From Streptomyces sp. NBC_01446 (GTDB lineage Bacteria; Actinomycetota; Actinomycetes; Streptomycetales; Streptomycetaceae), in NCBI RefSeq assembly GCF_026340095.1, contig NZ_JAPEPO010000001.1:248001-312000 (forward strand): a stretch of DNA of 64,000 nucleotides, read 5' to 3'. The translations under genes and the position numbers were made by a program. The notes beneath the pieces were generated by a model, which had not been told where the DNA came from, ran no database searches, and saw only the letters and a list, made by a program, of their open reading frames with translations. How positions within the stretch are numbered: position 1 is the first letter of the stretch; each line of letters begins with the position of its first letter. Below, piece by piece: positions 51,816-62,450 of the stretch.

Positions 51816-51845
51816 TGTCCCTGTCCGCGGGAAAGAACGCGTGCG

Positions 51846-52811
51846 TCAGCCCGTCGTCAGGGCGAAGACGAGGACGGTCAGGGCCCAGCACAGGGCCACG
51901 AGCGCCGCGCCTGCCACGTCGAGGCGTACGTGGCGGGTCCGGCCGGGCCGGAGCCAGAAGGCCAGGGCCCGGTTCACCAGCGGCATCAGCAGCCAGGTCA
52001 GAATGCTGACGCTCAGTATGTTGCTGAAGAACAGGCCGAGGTAGCCGGGGACGCCCAGGACGTCGAACTCGTGACCCACGGTCAGATTCAGGACCATGAC
52101 GGTGGGATAGAGCGCCAGCACTACGGTCATGGCCTGTTTCCAGTTGGGCGGGACCTCCTCGCCCTCGTCCGAGCCGAACCGGAACCAGCCGCCGAAAGCC
52201 GTCCCCACCTTGCGGACCTCGTAGGACGCGAAATAGTCACGCCCCTCCTCCAGCAGGCGCTCCCTGTTGCTGGAGTCCAGCCAGGCGTCAAGATGCTCAC
52301 GCGTGTCGTATCGGAAAACGACCACCCAGTGGTCCTGGATTCCCTCGACGGGCTTGAAGAATTCCGTTCCCATGAATCCCGGATATTTCTCCTGCTCCCT
52401 CAGGACCTTTTCCTGCCAGCGCTCGAATTCCTGCTCCCTGCCCGGCCGCACGTCGTGCGAGATGACCGCCGTGACCCCCTCCTCCCGGTCGGGCTCCTCG
52501 ATATGGCCACCGGCGAGGACTTCCTGGGTCGGGGTGCCGTCCAGCAAGGCGCGGCCCTCGGCGAGCAACTCGCGGCGGGCGGCGGAGTCCAGCCACGCCG
52601 TGAGCTGGTCCGTCCCGGCAAAACGGAACACGACAACCCATTCGTGATCCTCGCCCGATCCGGGGGGATAGGTCTCCGTCCCCTTGAAACCGTCGAAGTC
52701 CCGAACGGCCCGGTTCACCTTCTCCTGCCAGCGGCCGTACTCCTCGTCGAGTCCGGCGCGCACCTTCTGGGAGGTCACGACGGTCGCGCTGCCGCTTGCA
52801 CGGATACCCAT
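51846..52811 (-). CDS. Two ABM domains fused to a membrane anchor (COG3224-like)
   Basis: 321 aa. Two antibiotic-biosynthesis-monooxygenase (ABM) folds are tandem: about 8-100 (VTSQKVRAGLDEEYGRWQEK, WVVVFRFAGTDQLTAWLDS) and about 112-205 (VISHDVRPGREQEFERWQEK, WVVVFRYDTREHLDAWLDS). Three hydrophobic segments follow (about 228-320: AMTVVLALYPTVMVLNLTVG). The protein should expose both ABM domains at the inner membrane face. COG3224-type proteins have unknown function. Single gene, divergent from the xanthine dehydrogenase-type pair. Confidence 0.88.
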   Translation of the reverse strand: MGIRASGSATVVTSQKVRAGLDEEYGRWQEKVNRAVRDFDGFKGTETYPPGSGEDHEWVVVFRFAGTDQLTAWLDSAARRELLAEGRALLDGTPTQEVLAGGHIEEPDREEGVTAVISHDVRPGREQEFERWQEKVLREQEKYPGFMGTEFFKPVEGIQDHWVVVFRYDTREHLDAWLDSSNRERLLEEGRDYFASYEVRKVGTAFGGWFRFGSDEGEEVPPNWKQAMTVVLALYPTVMVLNLTVGHEFDVLGVPGYLGLFFSNILSVSILTWLLMPLVNRALAFWLRPGRTRHVRLDVAGAALVALCWALTVLVFALTTG

Positions 52812-52911
52812 ACGGCGTAGTCTAGTTCACAGGGAATTCCAACGACACTTGAATTCTCGCGATGCTCGGGGAATATCCGTCGCACGATTACCGCGCGAGA
52901 GACCAGTCTCC

Positions 52912-53739
52912 ATGGACCTCAACACCATCACGGAAGTCGTCCGGCGCCCGCTCAACCGGCCCGGCGCGGACTGGCGCGAAGGCGATGCGTGGCTTGCCGG
53001 TGGTACGTGGCTCTTCTCCGTGGAGCAGCCGAGCCTGCGCCGGCTGGTCGACCTGACGGCGTTGGGCTGGGATCCCCTCGTCGCCGACCGCACCGGCCTC
53101 GAGATCGGCGCGACGTGCACCATTCGCGATCTGTATTCCTTTGCTTTTCCGGATGACTGGACCGCGGGCACTCTTTTCGCGAAAAGCTGCGAAGCCTTCT
53201 TGTCCTCGTTCAAGGTATGGAATTCGGCGACCGTGGGCGGCAATATCTGCCTGTCCCTGCCTGCCGGGCCCATGATCACGCTGACGGTCGCGCTGGAGGC
53301 GCGGTACGAGCTGTGGTCTCCCGACGGTTCCGCGCGCACCGTCGATGCCCTCGACTTCGTGACCGGCGACCATCAGAACGTGCTCGGCCCCGGGGAGATC
53401 CTGCGGCGCGTCGACATTCCGGCCCATGCCCTGAGGAAACGCACCGCCCACCGCCGCTTCGCGCTGACCCGTCTCGGCCGTTCGACGGTCTTCCTCGTCG
53501 GCACTCAGACACCGGGCACGAGCGACCTGTTGCTCACCGTCACCGCCGGTACGACACGACCTGTGCGCCTCGCTTTCGATGCCCTGCCCGATGCCTCGAC
53601 GCTGCGGCAGAGCATGGACGCCATCCCCGCCGGCCTCTGGTTCGCGGATCCCAACGGGACCCCCGATCACCGCCGCCACCTGACGAAGTACTTCGCCGAA
53701 GAGATTCGACGCGAACTGTCGGCCGGTGACGTGCCATGA
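52912..53739 (+). CDS. FAD-binding subunit of a xanthine dehydrogenase-type enzyme
   Basis: 275 aa. The CO-dehydrogenase flavoprotein motif is modified: AWLAGGTWLFS near residue 30 and SATVGGNICLSLPAGPMITLTVALEA carry the FAD pyrophosphate contacts, followed by the C-terminal subdomain. It delivers electrons from the Fe-S clusters to NAD+ or another acceptor. Its TGA overlaps the ATG of the next gene (ATGA). The weak upstream AG-rich sequence makes the start the best family match rather than a clear ribosome site. Confidence 0.88.
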   Translation: MDLNTITEVVRRPLNRPGADWREGDAWLAGGTWLFSVEQPSLRRLVDLTALGWDPLVADRTGLEIGATCTIRDLYSFAFPDDWTAGTLFAKSCEAFLSSFKVWNSATVGGNICLSLPAGPMITLTVALEARYELWSPDGSARTVDALDFVTGDHQNVLGPGEILRRVDIPAHALRKRTAHRRFALTRLGRSTVFLVGTQTPGTSDLLLTVTAGTTRPVRLAFDALPDASTLRQSMDAIPAGLWFADPNGTPDHRRHLTKYFAEEIRRELSAGDVP

Positions 53740-56453
53740 CGTACGTCGTGAACGGCAGGAGTTTCGACGAGGAGCCTGGCCCCGGCCAGTGTCTGCGGAC
53801 TTTCCTGCGGTCGCTCGGGCACACCGGCGTCAAGAAGGGCTGCGACGCGGGCGATTGCGGCGCGTGCACGGTGTGGCTGGACGGCGCTCCGGTACACAGC
53901 TGCATCACCCCCGCATTCCGCGCCGAGAACCATGAGGTGACCACGATCGAGGGGCTCGGGCCTCCCGGACAACTGCACCCGATGCAGCGGCAGTTCCGCG
54001 ATGGCCCAGGGTTCCAGTGCGGCTTCTGCACCGCAGGGATGATCATGACGTCGGCTACCTTCACCGAGACACAGAAAGCGGACCTGCCTCGAGCGCTGAA
54101 GGGCAACCTCTGCCGTTGCACCGGCTACCGGGCCATCGAGGACGCCGTGAAGGGTGTCACCGGCGTCGAGACCGCCGCGCCGGGAAAGGCCGTCGGGACG
54201 AGCGTCGGCGCCCCGGCGGGCGACGACGTGGTGACCGGGCGCGCCGAGTTCACGATGGACACCGATGTCGAAGGCCTGCTGCACCTCAAGGTGGTGCACT
54301 CGCCGCACGCGCACGCACGGATCGTGTCGATCGACAAGACCGCCGCGCTGGCGGTGCCGGGCGTGCATCGCGTCTACACCTGGGAGGACGTGCCGCGCAG
54401 GCGGTTCTCGACGGCGATCCACACCGACCACCTCGTCGATCCGGACGACACGTACATCCTCGACGACACGGTCCGCTTCGTCGGCCAGCGCGTCGCCGCG
54501 GTCGTGGCCGACACGGTCGGCGCGGCGGAAGAGGGCTGCCGAAGGGTCGAGGTGGAGTACGAGGAACTGCCGGCGGTGTTCGACCCCGAGGCCGCGATGG
54601 CCGACGGCGCTCCCCAACTGCACAGTACAGACGACCCGTTCGTCCGCGATTCCGGCCGCAACATCCTGCTGGAGATCCATTCGCACATCGGCGATGTCGA
54701 CGCGGGGTTCGCCGAGGCCGACGTGATCCATGAAGGAACGTACTCGTCACCCCGCGTGCAGCACGCGCATCTCGAGACCCACGGCTCCATCGCCTGGGTG
54801 GAGAACGGCCGGTTGAACGTGCGTACCAGTTCGCAGTCGCCGTCGATCGCGAAGGTCAAGCTCTCGCATCTCTTCGCGCTTCGCCCGGATCAGCTCCGCG
54901 TGTTCTGCAAGCGGGTCGGTGGCGGATTCGGCGGCAAGCAGGAGGTCATCTCGGAGGATCTGGCGGCGCTCGCCGCCCTGGACACCGGGCGACCCGTCTG
55001 CTTCGAGTACACCCGCGAGGAGGAGTTCACGACGGCGTCGCCGCGGCACCCGATGAAGCTGACGGTCAGGCTCGGCGCGAAGGCGGACGGCACGTTGACG
55101 GCCGTCCAGGTCCGCAATGTGTCGAACACGGGCGCCTACGGCAACCACGGCGGCGAGACCCTGTACGCGGGCGGCGCCGCCATCATGATCTACCGCTGCC
55201 CCAACAAGAAGTTCGACGGGTTCTCCGTCTACACCAACACCGTGCCGAGCGGGGCGCTGCGCGGTTACGGGATGACGCAGCCCGCGTTCGCCGTGGAATC
55301 GGCGATGGACGAACTGGCCCGCGCCCTGCACCTCGACCCGCTCGAACTGCGGCGGCGCAACATCGTGCGGCCGGGCGACCCTCTCGTCGCCATGCACGAC
55401 GGCCCCGACGACGTGATGTTCAACGAGAACGGGCTCGGCCAGTGCGTCGATCTCGTGGCTCACGCCCTGGCCCGTGCGGTCAACGAGCCGCCGCCCGGCG
55501 CCGGGTGGCTGGTGGGCTCCGGGGTCGCGAGTTCCCTGCACGAGACCGCGCCACCGACCGAGCACCTCTCCGAGGCCTGGGTCACGCTCGGCGACGACCT
55601 CGTGTACGAACTGGCCATCGGCACGGTCGAGTTCGGCGAGGGCACGTCGACCGCGCACGTCCAGATCGCGGCCAACCAACTGGGGACGACGCCTTCGCGC
55701 ATTCGCCTCGTGCAGTCGGACACCGACCGCACGGGATTCGACACCGGCGCGTTCGCGAGCGCGGGACTCTTCGTGGCGGGCAACGCCGTACTCCGCGCGG
55801 CCAACGCCGTACGCGACCGCATCCTCGAATTCGCCGCCACGCACACGGGTGTCCACGTGGTCATGTGCTCACTGGGCGACGGGGAAGTCGTCTGCGGGGA
55901 CCAGCACGTGCCGCTGGCCGAACTCGTCGCGCTGGCCCGCGCGCGCGGAATCCGGTTCACCGCCGCACGCAAGGCCTACGGATCGCCCCGAAGCGTCGTG
56001 TCCAACACGCAGGGATTCAAGATCGCGGTGCACCAGGTGACGGGCGAGATCCGCATCCTCTACAGCGTTCAGGCCACCGACGCGGCCGTCGTCATCAACC
56101 CGGCGCAGGTCCGGGGTCAGGTGGAGGGCGGGGTGGCCCAGGGCATCGGCTTCGCGCTGACCGAGAACTACCAGGTCGACGCGGGCGGAGCCATGGCCAA
56201 CCCGAACCTCCGCAACTACCGCATCCCCACCTACGCCGACGTCCCCCGCACGGAACTGCTCCTGGTGAAGTCGGCGGATTCCTTCGGGCCCATGGGGGCG
56301 AAGGGGATGGCGGAATGTTGCATCAACCCGGTGGCCCCCGCCCTGGCGAACGCGCTCCACGACGCCACGGGCGTCCGCTACCGCGCGCTGCCCCTGACCC
56401 CGGAACGCATCTACAGCCGCCTCAAGGAGAACCGGTCGATACGGACGGCCTGA
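53736..56453 (+). CDS. Fused [2Fe-2S]-molybdopterin subunit, xanthine dehydrogenase/aldehyde oxidase family
   Basis: 905 aa. The N-terminal ferredoxin domains carry Cys36/41/44/56 (plant-type, GCDAGDCGACTVW) and Cys95/98/126/128 (CGFCTAGM, NLCRCTGY). Residues ~165-900 form the molybdenum-cofactor part with GGGFGGKQE (pterin contact), GALRGYGMTQPAFA and the catalytic Glu in GAKGMAECCINPVAPALANAL. Small and large subunits are separate in most bacterial xanthine dehydrogenases, so the fusion plus separate FAD subunit is a less usual layout. Substrate could be a purine or an aldehyde. Confidence 0.9.
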   Translation: MTYVVNGRSFDEEPGPGQCLRTFLRSLGHTGVKKGCDAGDCGACTVWLDGAPVHSCITPAFRAENHEVTTIEGLGPPGQLHPMQRQFRDGPGFQCGFCTAGMIMTSATFTETQKADLPRALKGNLCRCTGYRAIEDAVKGVTGVETAAPGKAVGTSVGAPAGDDVVTGRAEFTMDTDVEGLLHLKVVHSPHAHARIVSIDKTAALAVPGVHRVYTWEDVPRRRFSTAIHTDHLVDPDDTYILDDTVRFVGQRVAAVVADTVGAAEEGCRRVEVEYEELPAVFDPEAAMADGAPQLHSTDDPFVRDSGRNILLEIHSHIGDVDAGFAEADVIHEGTYSSPRVQHAHLETHGSIAWVENGRLNVRTSSQSPSIAKVKLSHLFALRPDQLRVFCKRVGGGFGGKQEVISEDLAALAALDTGRPVCFEYTREEEFTTASPRHPMKLTVRLGAKADGTLTAVQVRNVSNTGAYGNHGGETLYAGGAAIMIYRCPNKKFDGFSVYTNTVPSGALRGYGMTQPAFAVESAMDELARALHLDPLELRRRNIVRPGDPLVAMHDGPDDVMFNENGLGQCVDLVAHALARAVNEPPPGAGWLVGSGVASSLHETAPPTEHLSEAWVTLGDDLVYELAIGTVEFGEGTSTAHVQIAANQLGTTPSRIRLVQSDTDRTGFDTGAFASAGLFVAGNAVLRAANAVRDRILEFAATHTGVHVVMCSLGDGEVVCGDQHVPLAELVALARARGIRFTAARKAYGSPRSVVSNTQGFKIAVHQVTGEIRILYSVQATDAAVVINPAQVRGQVEGGVAQGIGFALTENYQVDAGGAMANPNLRNYRIPTYADVPRTELLLVKSADSFGPMGAKGMAECCINPVAPALANALHDATGVRYRALPLTPERIYSRLKENRSIRTA

Positions 56454-56522
56454 GCCCCGCCCTCATCCAGCCTTATCCAGGTCTCGGGTCAGCCCTCCGC
56501 CCATGGAAATCCGGTGGCAGCA

Positions 56523-58063
56523 TCAGTCCACAAGAATCCGGCGGGCCGGAAGCGTCCGTCCCAGGCGGGCCAGTGGGGACAGCGCCATCAGCAACGGTGA
56601 CAGCAGCATCCCTGCCGCCGTCACCACGAGGCTGAGGCGTAGCCCCCACTCGTCCGCCAGGAAACCGCCGAGCAGCGAGCCGAGCGGGGTCAGGCCCATG
56701 CCGACGAACGTGATGGTCGCCGCCGCCCGGCCCTGCATCCCGTCCGGGGTCAGGGCCTGCCGGACGCCCATCACCGTGACGTTCACGAGCTGGCCGAAGG
56801 TCCCGAACACGAGTTGACCGCGACGAGGCCGAGAACCGTTCCCGCGGAGGAACCGTGCAGCGCGGGCACGAACAGGAACGCTCCGTCGCCGAGTGCCGCC
56901 GCGGACACGAGCACCACGCCGCACCCGAAGCGGCCCGGCAGTCGGGCGGCCAGCAGCGAGCCGAGGAGCGCGCCCGGCCCCGTGGCCGCGAGCGCGAGAC
57001 CGACCTCCGTGCCGGACAGGTGCAGTTCCCGTGGCAGGAAGAGCAGATAGACGGTCATCGTCGCCGCCAGCGAGAACTGGAAGGCGGCCGAGGCGAGGCA
57101 CACGGCCCGTAGCGAGGTGTCGCCGACGACGAAGCGGAGGCCCTCGCTGATCCGCCGCCACACCCGCGGAGGGCGTCGCGAGGGCGGTTGAGTGGGCTCC
57201 CGGAGACGCTGCGACCGCTCTTGCGTGGGATCGTGCGTGGGCTCCTGGACCGACTCGCCGCGGCGGATCCGTCGGATCGACAGGAACGACAGCGCGAAGA
57301 GGAGAGCGCCGGACGCGGCAGCGACCGGCGCCGTCAGGAGTGAGACCAGCGCCCCGCCGAGTGCGGGGCCGGCGATCTGGGCGGCGGAGCGGCTGCCCTC
57401 CAGCGCGCTGTTGCCCCGCACCAGCTGATCGCGTTCTACGAGCCGTACGAGAGATGCCTGGTAGGCCACGTCGAAGAACACGGAGAGGGCCCCGACGGCG
57501 AAGCCGGTCACGAGCAGCACAGGCAGGCCGAGCGCGCCGAGGAGCCCTGCCGCGGCGGCGGCGCCCAGGGCCAGCGCGCGGCCCACGTCGGCCCACACCA
57601 TCACCGTGCGGGTCCGCCACCTGTCCACCCACGCGCCGGCCAGGAGCGAGAGCAGCAGGATCGGCGCCTGCCCCACCGCGCGCAGGACGCCCAGCTCACC
57701 GGCGCCGGCGTCGAGCGTCAGGACGGCGCAGAGCGGCAGAACCACCAGTGTTGTGTGTTCGCCGAGTTGGGAGACCGTCTGGCCCACCCAGAGTCGGCGG
57801 AAGTCGCGGTCCCGCCACAGGCTTGGGGAAGCAGGTCGTCCGGAAGCGGAAACCACAGAGAAACCGGAGGAATCAGAGGAACCAGAGGGACCAGAGGAAT
57901 CGGAGGAATCGGAGGAACCAGATGACGCGGACGAACCAGAGGGCGCGGGGGGCACAGGAATCCCTTGCGGTGCAGACGACGAGGCCCGCCACCGGGCGCG
58001 CAAAAGGCGCACCGGCGGATCGGGCAGGAGAGAGCTCGCTGTGCCACGCGACAAGGGCAGCAC
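56523..58063 (-). pseudogene. Frameshifted MFS transporter gene
   Basis: Two overlapping frames are needed. The N-terminal frame (from GTG 58063) has LWRDRDFRRLWVGQTVSQLG and about nine membrane segments up to GTVLGLVAVN; the C-terminal frame continues QLVFGTFGQLVNVTVMGVRQ and GMGLTPLGSLLGGFLADEWG to a stop at 56523. A small indel near 56813 breaks the gene. The N-terminal ~65 residues include a Ser/Gly-rich stretch coded by 9-bp repeats, so the true start may be further in. It belongs to the MFS_3/enterobactin-exporter-like group. Confidence 0.8.
57856..57942. repeat. Degenerate 9-bp repeats coding Ser-rich linker
   Basis: About nine copies of GAGGAATCG/GAGGAACCA-like 9-bp units, read on the minus strand as (S/G/D-S-S) repeats at the N-terminus of the MFS frame. 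Such slippage-prone tracts are candidates for phase-length variation. Confidence 0.6.
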
Positions 58064-58180
58064 GCGATGACGGGCCGATCACGGCCTACAGCGTCAAAGC
58101 GTGCGAGTACGACCGGGCATGCCTCACTCCTCTCGGGTTGCTCGCCGCCCCGACACTAGCCCGTACTGAAGGAGACCGAC

Positions 58181-58765
58181 GTGGGAAAAATCGTGATCAG
58201 CGAGAACGTCTCGCTCGACGGGGTCGTCCAGGACCCGACCGGCGAGGAGGGCTTCAGGCGCGGGGGCTGGTTCGACCGGATGGCGGACAAGGACCGGCTG
58301 GAGTGGACCAAGGTCGAGTTCGACGAGGCGCTCGGCACGAAGGCGCTGCTGCTCGGCCGGCGGAGCTACGAGTGGTTCGCGGCCCGGTGGCCGTCCCGGA
58401 GCGGCGCGTGGGCGGAGCGGCTGAACGCCCTGCCCAAGTACGTCGTGTCCTCGACCCTCGTCGACCCCGAGTGGAACAACTCGACGGTCCTCGACGGCGA
58501 GGTGGTCGCCGCGGTCTCGAAGCTGAAGCAGGAGCTGGACGGGGACATCGTCGTCTATGCCAGCCGCAGGCTGGTGCGCACGCTGCTCGAGCACGGTCTG
58601 GCCGACGAGCTGCGACTGATCGTCCACCCGGTCGTGCTGGGGGCCGGCGAGCGTCTCTTCGGCGAGACAGGCGCCGAGCTGTCACTGCGCCTCCTCGACA
58701 CCCGCACCGTCGGCGACGGCCTCGCGGCGCTCACGTATGGGATCGTCCGGGACGCCCATGGGTAA
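58181..58765 (+). CDS. RibD C-terminal-type dihydrofolate reductase-like protein
   Basis: 194 aa. KIVISENVSLDGVVQDPTG, LLLGRRSYEWFAARWPS and LVRTLLEHGLADELRLIVHPVVLGAGERLF form the RibD_C (bacterial DHFR-like) fold. Proteins of this kind reduce pteridine- or flavin-like compounds or unknown NADPH-dependent substrates. A strong GAAGGAG site precedes the GTG start. Divergent from the frameshifted MFS gene. Confidence 0.9.
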   Translation: MGKIVISENVSLDGVVQDPTGEEGFRRGGWFDRMADKDRLEWTKVEFDEALGTKALLLGRRSYEWFAARWPSRSGAWAERLNALPKYVVSSTLVDPEWNNSTVLDGEVVAAVSKLKQELDGDIVVYASRRLVRTLLEHGLADELRLIVHPVVLGAGERLFGETGAELSLRLLDTRTVGDGLAALTYGIVRDAHG

Positions 58766-58869
58766 CGCGGCCTGAACCCGGGTCGCCCCGCGGTGCGCCG
58801 CGCCTCCTCCGCGGTCACGATGAAGGAAGCGTCACGGAGGATGGCGACAGAAAGGGACACCCCTCCCTT

Positions 58870-60352
<1,483 letters not shown>

Positions 60353-60370
60353 CACCGACGGGCAGGGCGT

Positions 60371-60419
60371 GAGCGAGGAGGAGGGGGTGGCCGCTGCGGC
60401 CACCCCCTCCTCCTCGCTC
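60371..60419. terminator. 49-bp bidirectional terminator between argG and the ABC exporter
   Basis: Two 24-bp arms (GAGCGAGGAGGAGGGGGTGG... and its exact complement) flank one base, between convergent genes. It lies 18 bp past argG and 12 bp past the exporter stop on the other strand. Confidence 0.9.
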
Positions 60420-60431
60420 TCTTCGAGGCGG

Positions 60432-62315
60432 CTACGCGGCTTCCACCACGTCCGCCGGGTTCGCGAACTGTGTGCGGTACAGCTCCGCGTACCGGCCGTC
60501 CTCGGCGAGGAGCGTCTCGTGGGTGCCGCGCTCCACGATGTGGCCGTCCTCGACCACCAGGATCTGGTCGGCGGACCTGATCGTGGACAGGCGGTGGGCG
60601 ATCACGACGGCGGTACGGCCTTCGAGTGCCTCCGCGAGCGCTTCCTGCACGGCCGCCTCGGACGTGTTGTCCAGGTGGGCGGTCGCCTCGTCGAGGATGA
60701 CGACGCGCTGCCGGGCGAGGAGGAGGCGGGCGATCGTCATGCGCTGGCGTTCGCCGCCTGAGAGGCGGTAGCCGCGCTCGCCGACGACGGTGTCGAGGCC
60801 GTCGGGCAGGGAGTGGACCAGGTCCTCCAGGCGGGAGCGGCGAAGGACGTCCCACAGGTCGTCCTCGCTCGCTCCGGGCCTGGCCAGGAGGAGGTTGGCG
60901 CGGACGCTGTCGTGGAAGAGGTGGCCGTCCTGGGTGACCATGCCGAGGGTCTCGCGCAGGGATACGGCGGTCAGGTCGCGGACGTCGACCCCGCCGATGC
61001 GTACGGCGCCCTCGTCGGTGTCGTAGAGGCGGGGCATGAGCTGGGCGACGGTCGACTTGCCGGCGCCGGAGGTGCCGACGAGGGCGACGGTCTGGCCGGG
61101 TTCGGCGCGGAACGAGATGCCGTGCAGGACCTCGGCGCCCCCGCGGGTGTCGAGCGAGGCGACCTCTTCGAGGGAGGCGAGGGAGACCTTGTCGGCGGAC
61201 GGGTAGCCGAAGCGGACGTCCTCGAACTCCACCGCGACCGGCCCCTCGGGCACCTCTCGGGCGTCCGGCTTCTCGTCGATCAGCGGCTTGAGGTCGAGCA
61301 CCTCGAAGACGCGCTCGAAGCTGACGAGGGCGCTCATGACCTCGACGCGGGCTCCGGCCAGGGAGGTCAGCGGCGCGTAGAGGCGGGTGAGGAGCAGGGC
61401 GAGGGAGACGACGGCGCCCGCGTCGAGGGTGCCTTCGATGGCGAAGTAGCCGCCCAGGCCGTAGACGAGCGCGAGGGCGAGGGCCGAGACGAGGGTGAGC
61501 GCGGTGATGAACGCGGACTGCGCCATGGCCGTGCGGACGCCGATGTCCCTTACGCGGGCTGCGCGGGCGGCGAACTCGGCGGACTCGTCGCCGGGCCGGC
61601 CGAACAGCTTGATCAGCGTGGCGCCGGGGGCCGAGAACCGCTCGGTCATCCGGGTTCCCATGGCCGCGTTGTGCGCGGCCGCCTCGCGCTGGAGCCGGGC
61701 CATCCGCGTACCCATGCGCCGCGCGGGCACCACGAACACCGGCAGGAGCACGAGTGCGAGGAGCGTGATCTGCCAGGACAGCGTGAGCATGACGGCGAGG
61801 GTGAGGACCAGGGTCACAACATTGCCGACCACGCCGGAGAGCGTGTTGCTGAACGCTCTCTGCGCGCCGATCACGTCGTTGTTGAGCCGGCTGACGAGGG
61901 CGCCGGTGCGGGTTCTCGTGAAGAAGGCGACGGGCATGCGCTGCACGTGGTCGAAGACCGCGGTGCGCAGGTCGAGGATCAGGCCCTCGCCGAGGTTGGC
62001 CGAGAGCCAGCGGGCGACGATGCCGAGGCCCGCCTCCGCGAGGGCGATGACGGCGATGAGGAGGGCGAGGCGGATGACGGTGCCCTCGTCCTTGCCGGCG
62101 ACGATGGTGTTGACGACGTGCCCCGCGAGGACCGGGGTCGCCACGGCGGTCAGCGCGGTGACCACGCTCAGGACGACGAACTGGGCGATCCGGCGCCGGT
62201 GCGGACGCGCGAAGGCGGCGATGCGGCGCAGGGTGGCGGGGGCGAAAGGTCGGGTGTCCTGCTGGGCGTTCATGACGCTGTGCAGCTGCGTCCACGCCGT
62301 GGTCTCCATGCTCAT
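60432..62315 (-). CDS. ABC exporter, transmembrane domain fused to ATPase
   Basis: 627 aa half-transporter. Six membrane segments (about 40-320) precede the NBD with Walker A GTSGAGKST, Q-loop, signature LSGGERQRM, Walker B VVILDEATAHLD and H-loop His in VVIAHRLST. It should dimerise and export lipophilic drugs or peptides. The ATG at 62315 has no ribosome site, and its -10 lies only about 7 bp upstream, so the mRNA may be leaderless. The promoter has 19-bp spacing with a dyad typical of MerR control. Confidence 0.93.
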   Translation of the reverse strand: MSMETTAWTQLHSVMNAQQDTRPFAPATLRRIAAFARPHRRRIAQFVVLSVVTALTAVATPVLAGHVVNTIVAGKDEGTVIRLALLIAVIALAEAGLGIVARWLSANLGEGLILDLRTAVFDHVQRMPVAFFTRTRTGALVSRLNNDVIGAQRAFSNTLSGVVGNVVTLVLTLAVMLTLSWQITLLALVLLPVFVVPARRMGTRMARLQREAAAHNAAMGTRMTERFSAPGATLIKLFGRPGDESAEFAARAARVRDIGVRTAMAQSAFITALTLVSALALALVYGLGGYFAIEGTLDAGAVVSLALLLTRLYAPLTSLAGARVEVMSALVSFERVFEVLDLKPLIDEKPDAREVPEGPVAVEFEDVRFGYPSADKVSLASLEEVASLDTRGGAEVLHGISFRAEPGQTVALVGTSGAGKSTVAQLMPRLYDTDEGAVRIGGVDVRDLTAVSLRETLGMVTQDGHLFHDSVRANLLLARPGASEDDLWDVLRRSRLEDLVHSLPDGLDTVVGERGYRLSGGERQRMTIARLLLARQRVVILDEATAHLDNTSEAAVQEALAEALEGRTAVVIAHRLSTIRSADQILVVEDGHIVERGTHETLLAEDGRYAELYRTQFANPADVVEAA

Positions 62316-62322
62316 GAAGTAG

Positions 62323-62353
62323 ACGGTAAGACCTAAAGCAAAGTTGAGGTCAA
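62323..62353 (-). promoter_or_regulatory. MerR-type promoter with 19-bp spacer
   Basis: On the minus strand, -35 TTGACC (62348-62353) and -10 TACCGT (62323-62328) are 19 bp apart, with the dyad GACCT...AGGTC (62330-62351) in the spacer. Overlong spacing plus a dyad between the boxes is the hallmark of MerR-family activation. No merR gene is in the window. Confidence 0.6.
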
Positions 62354-62450
62354 CCGAAGGGTTCAATTCGCGGTGGGGGGCGCCTGGGAGGGGCGCGGGC
62401 GACGTGCCACGCTGGGCATCACCCAGCGACGATCACTCAGGAGGGTCCGG

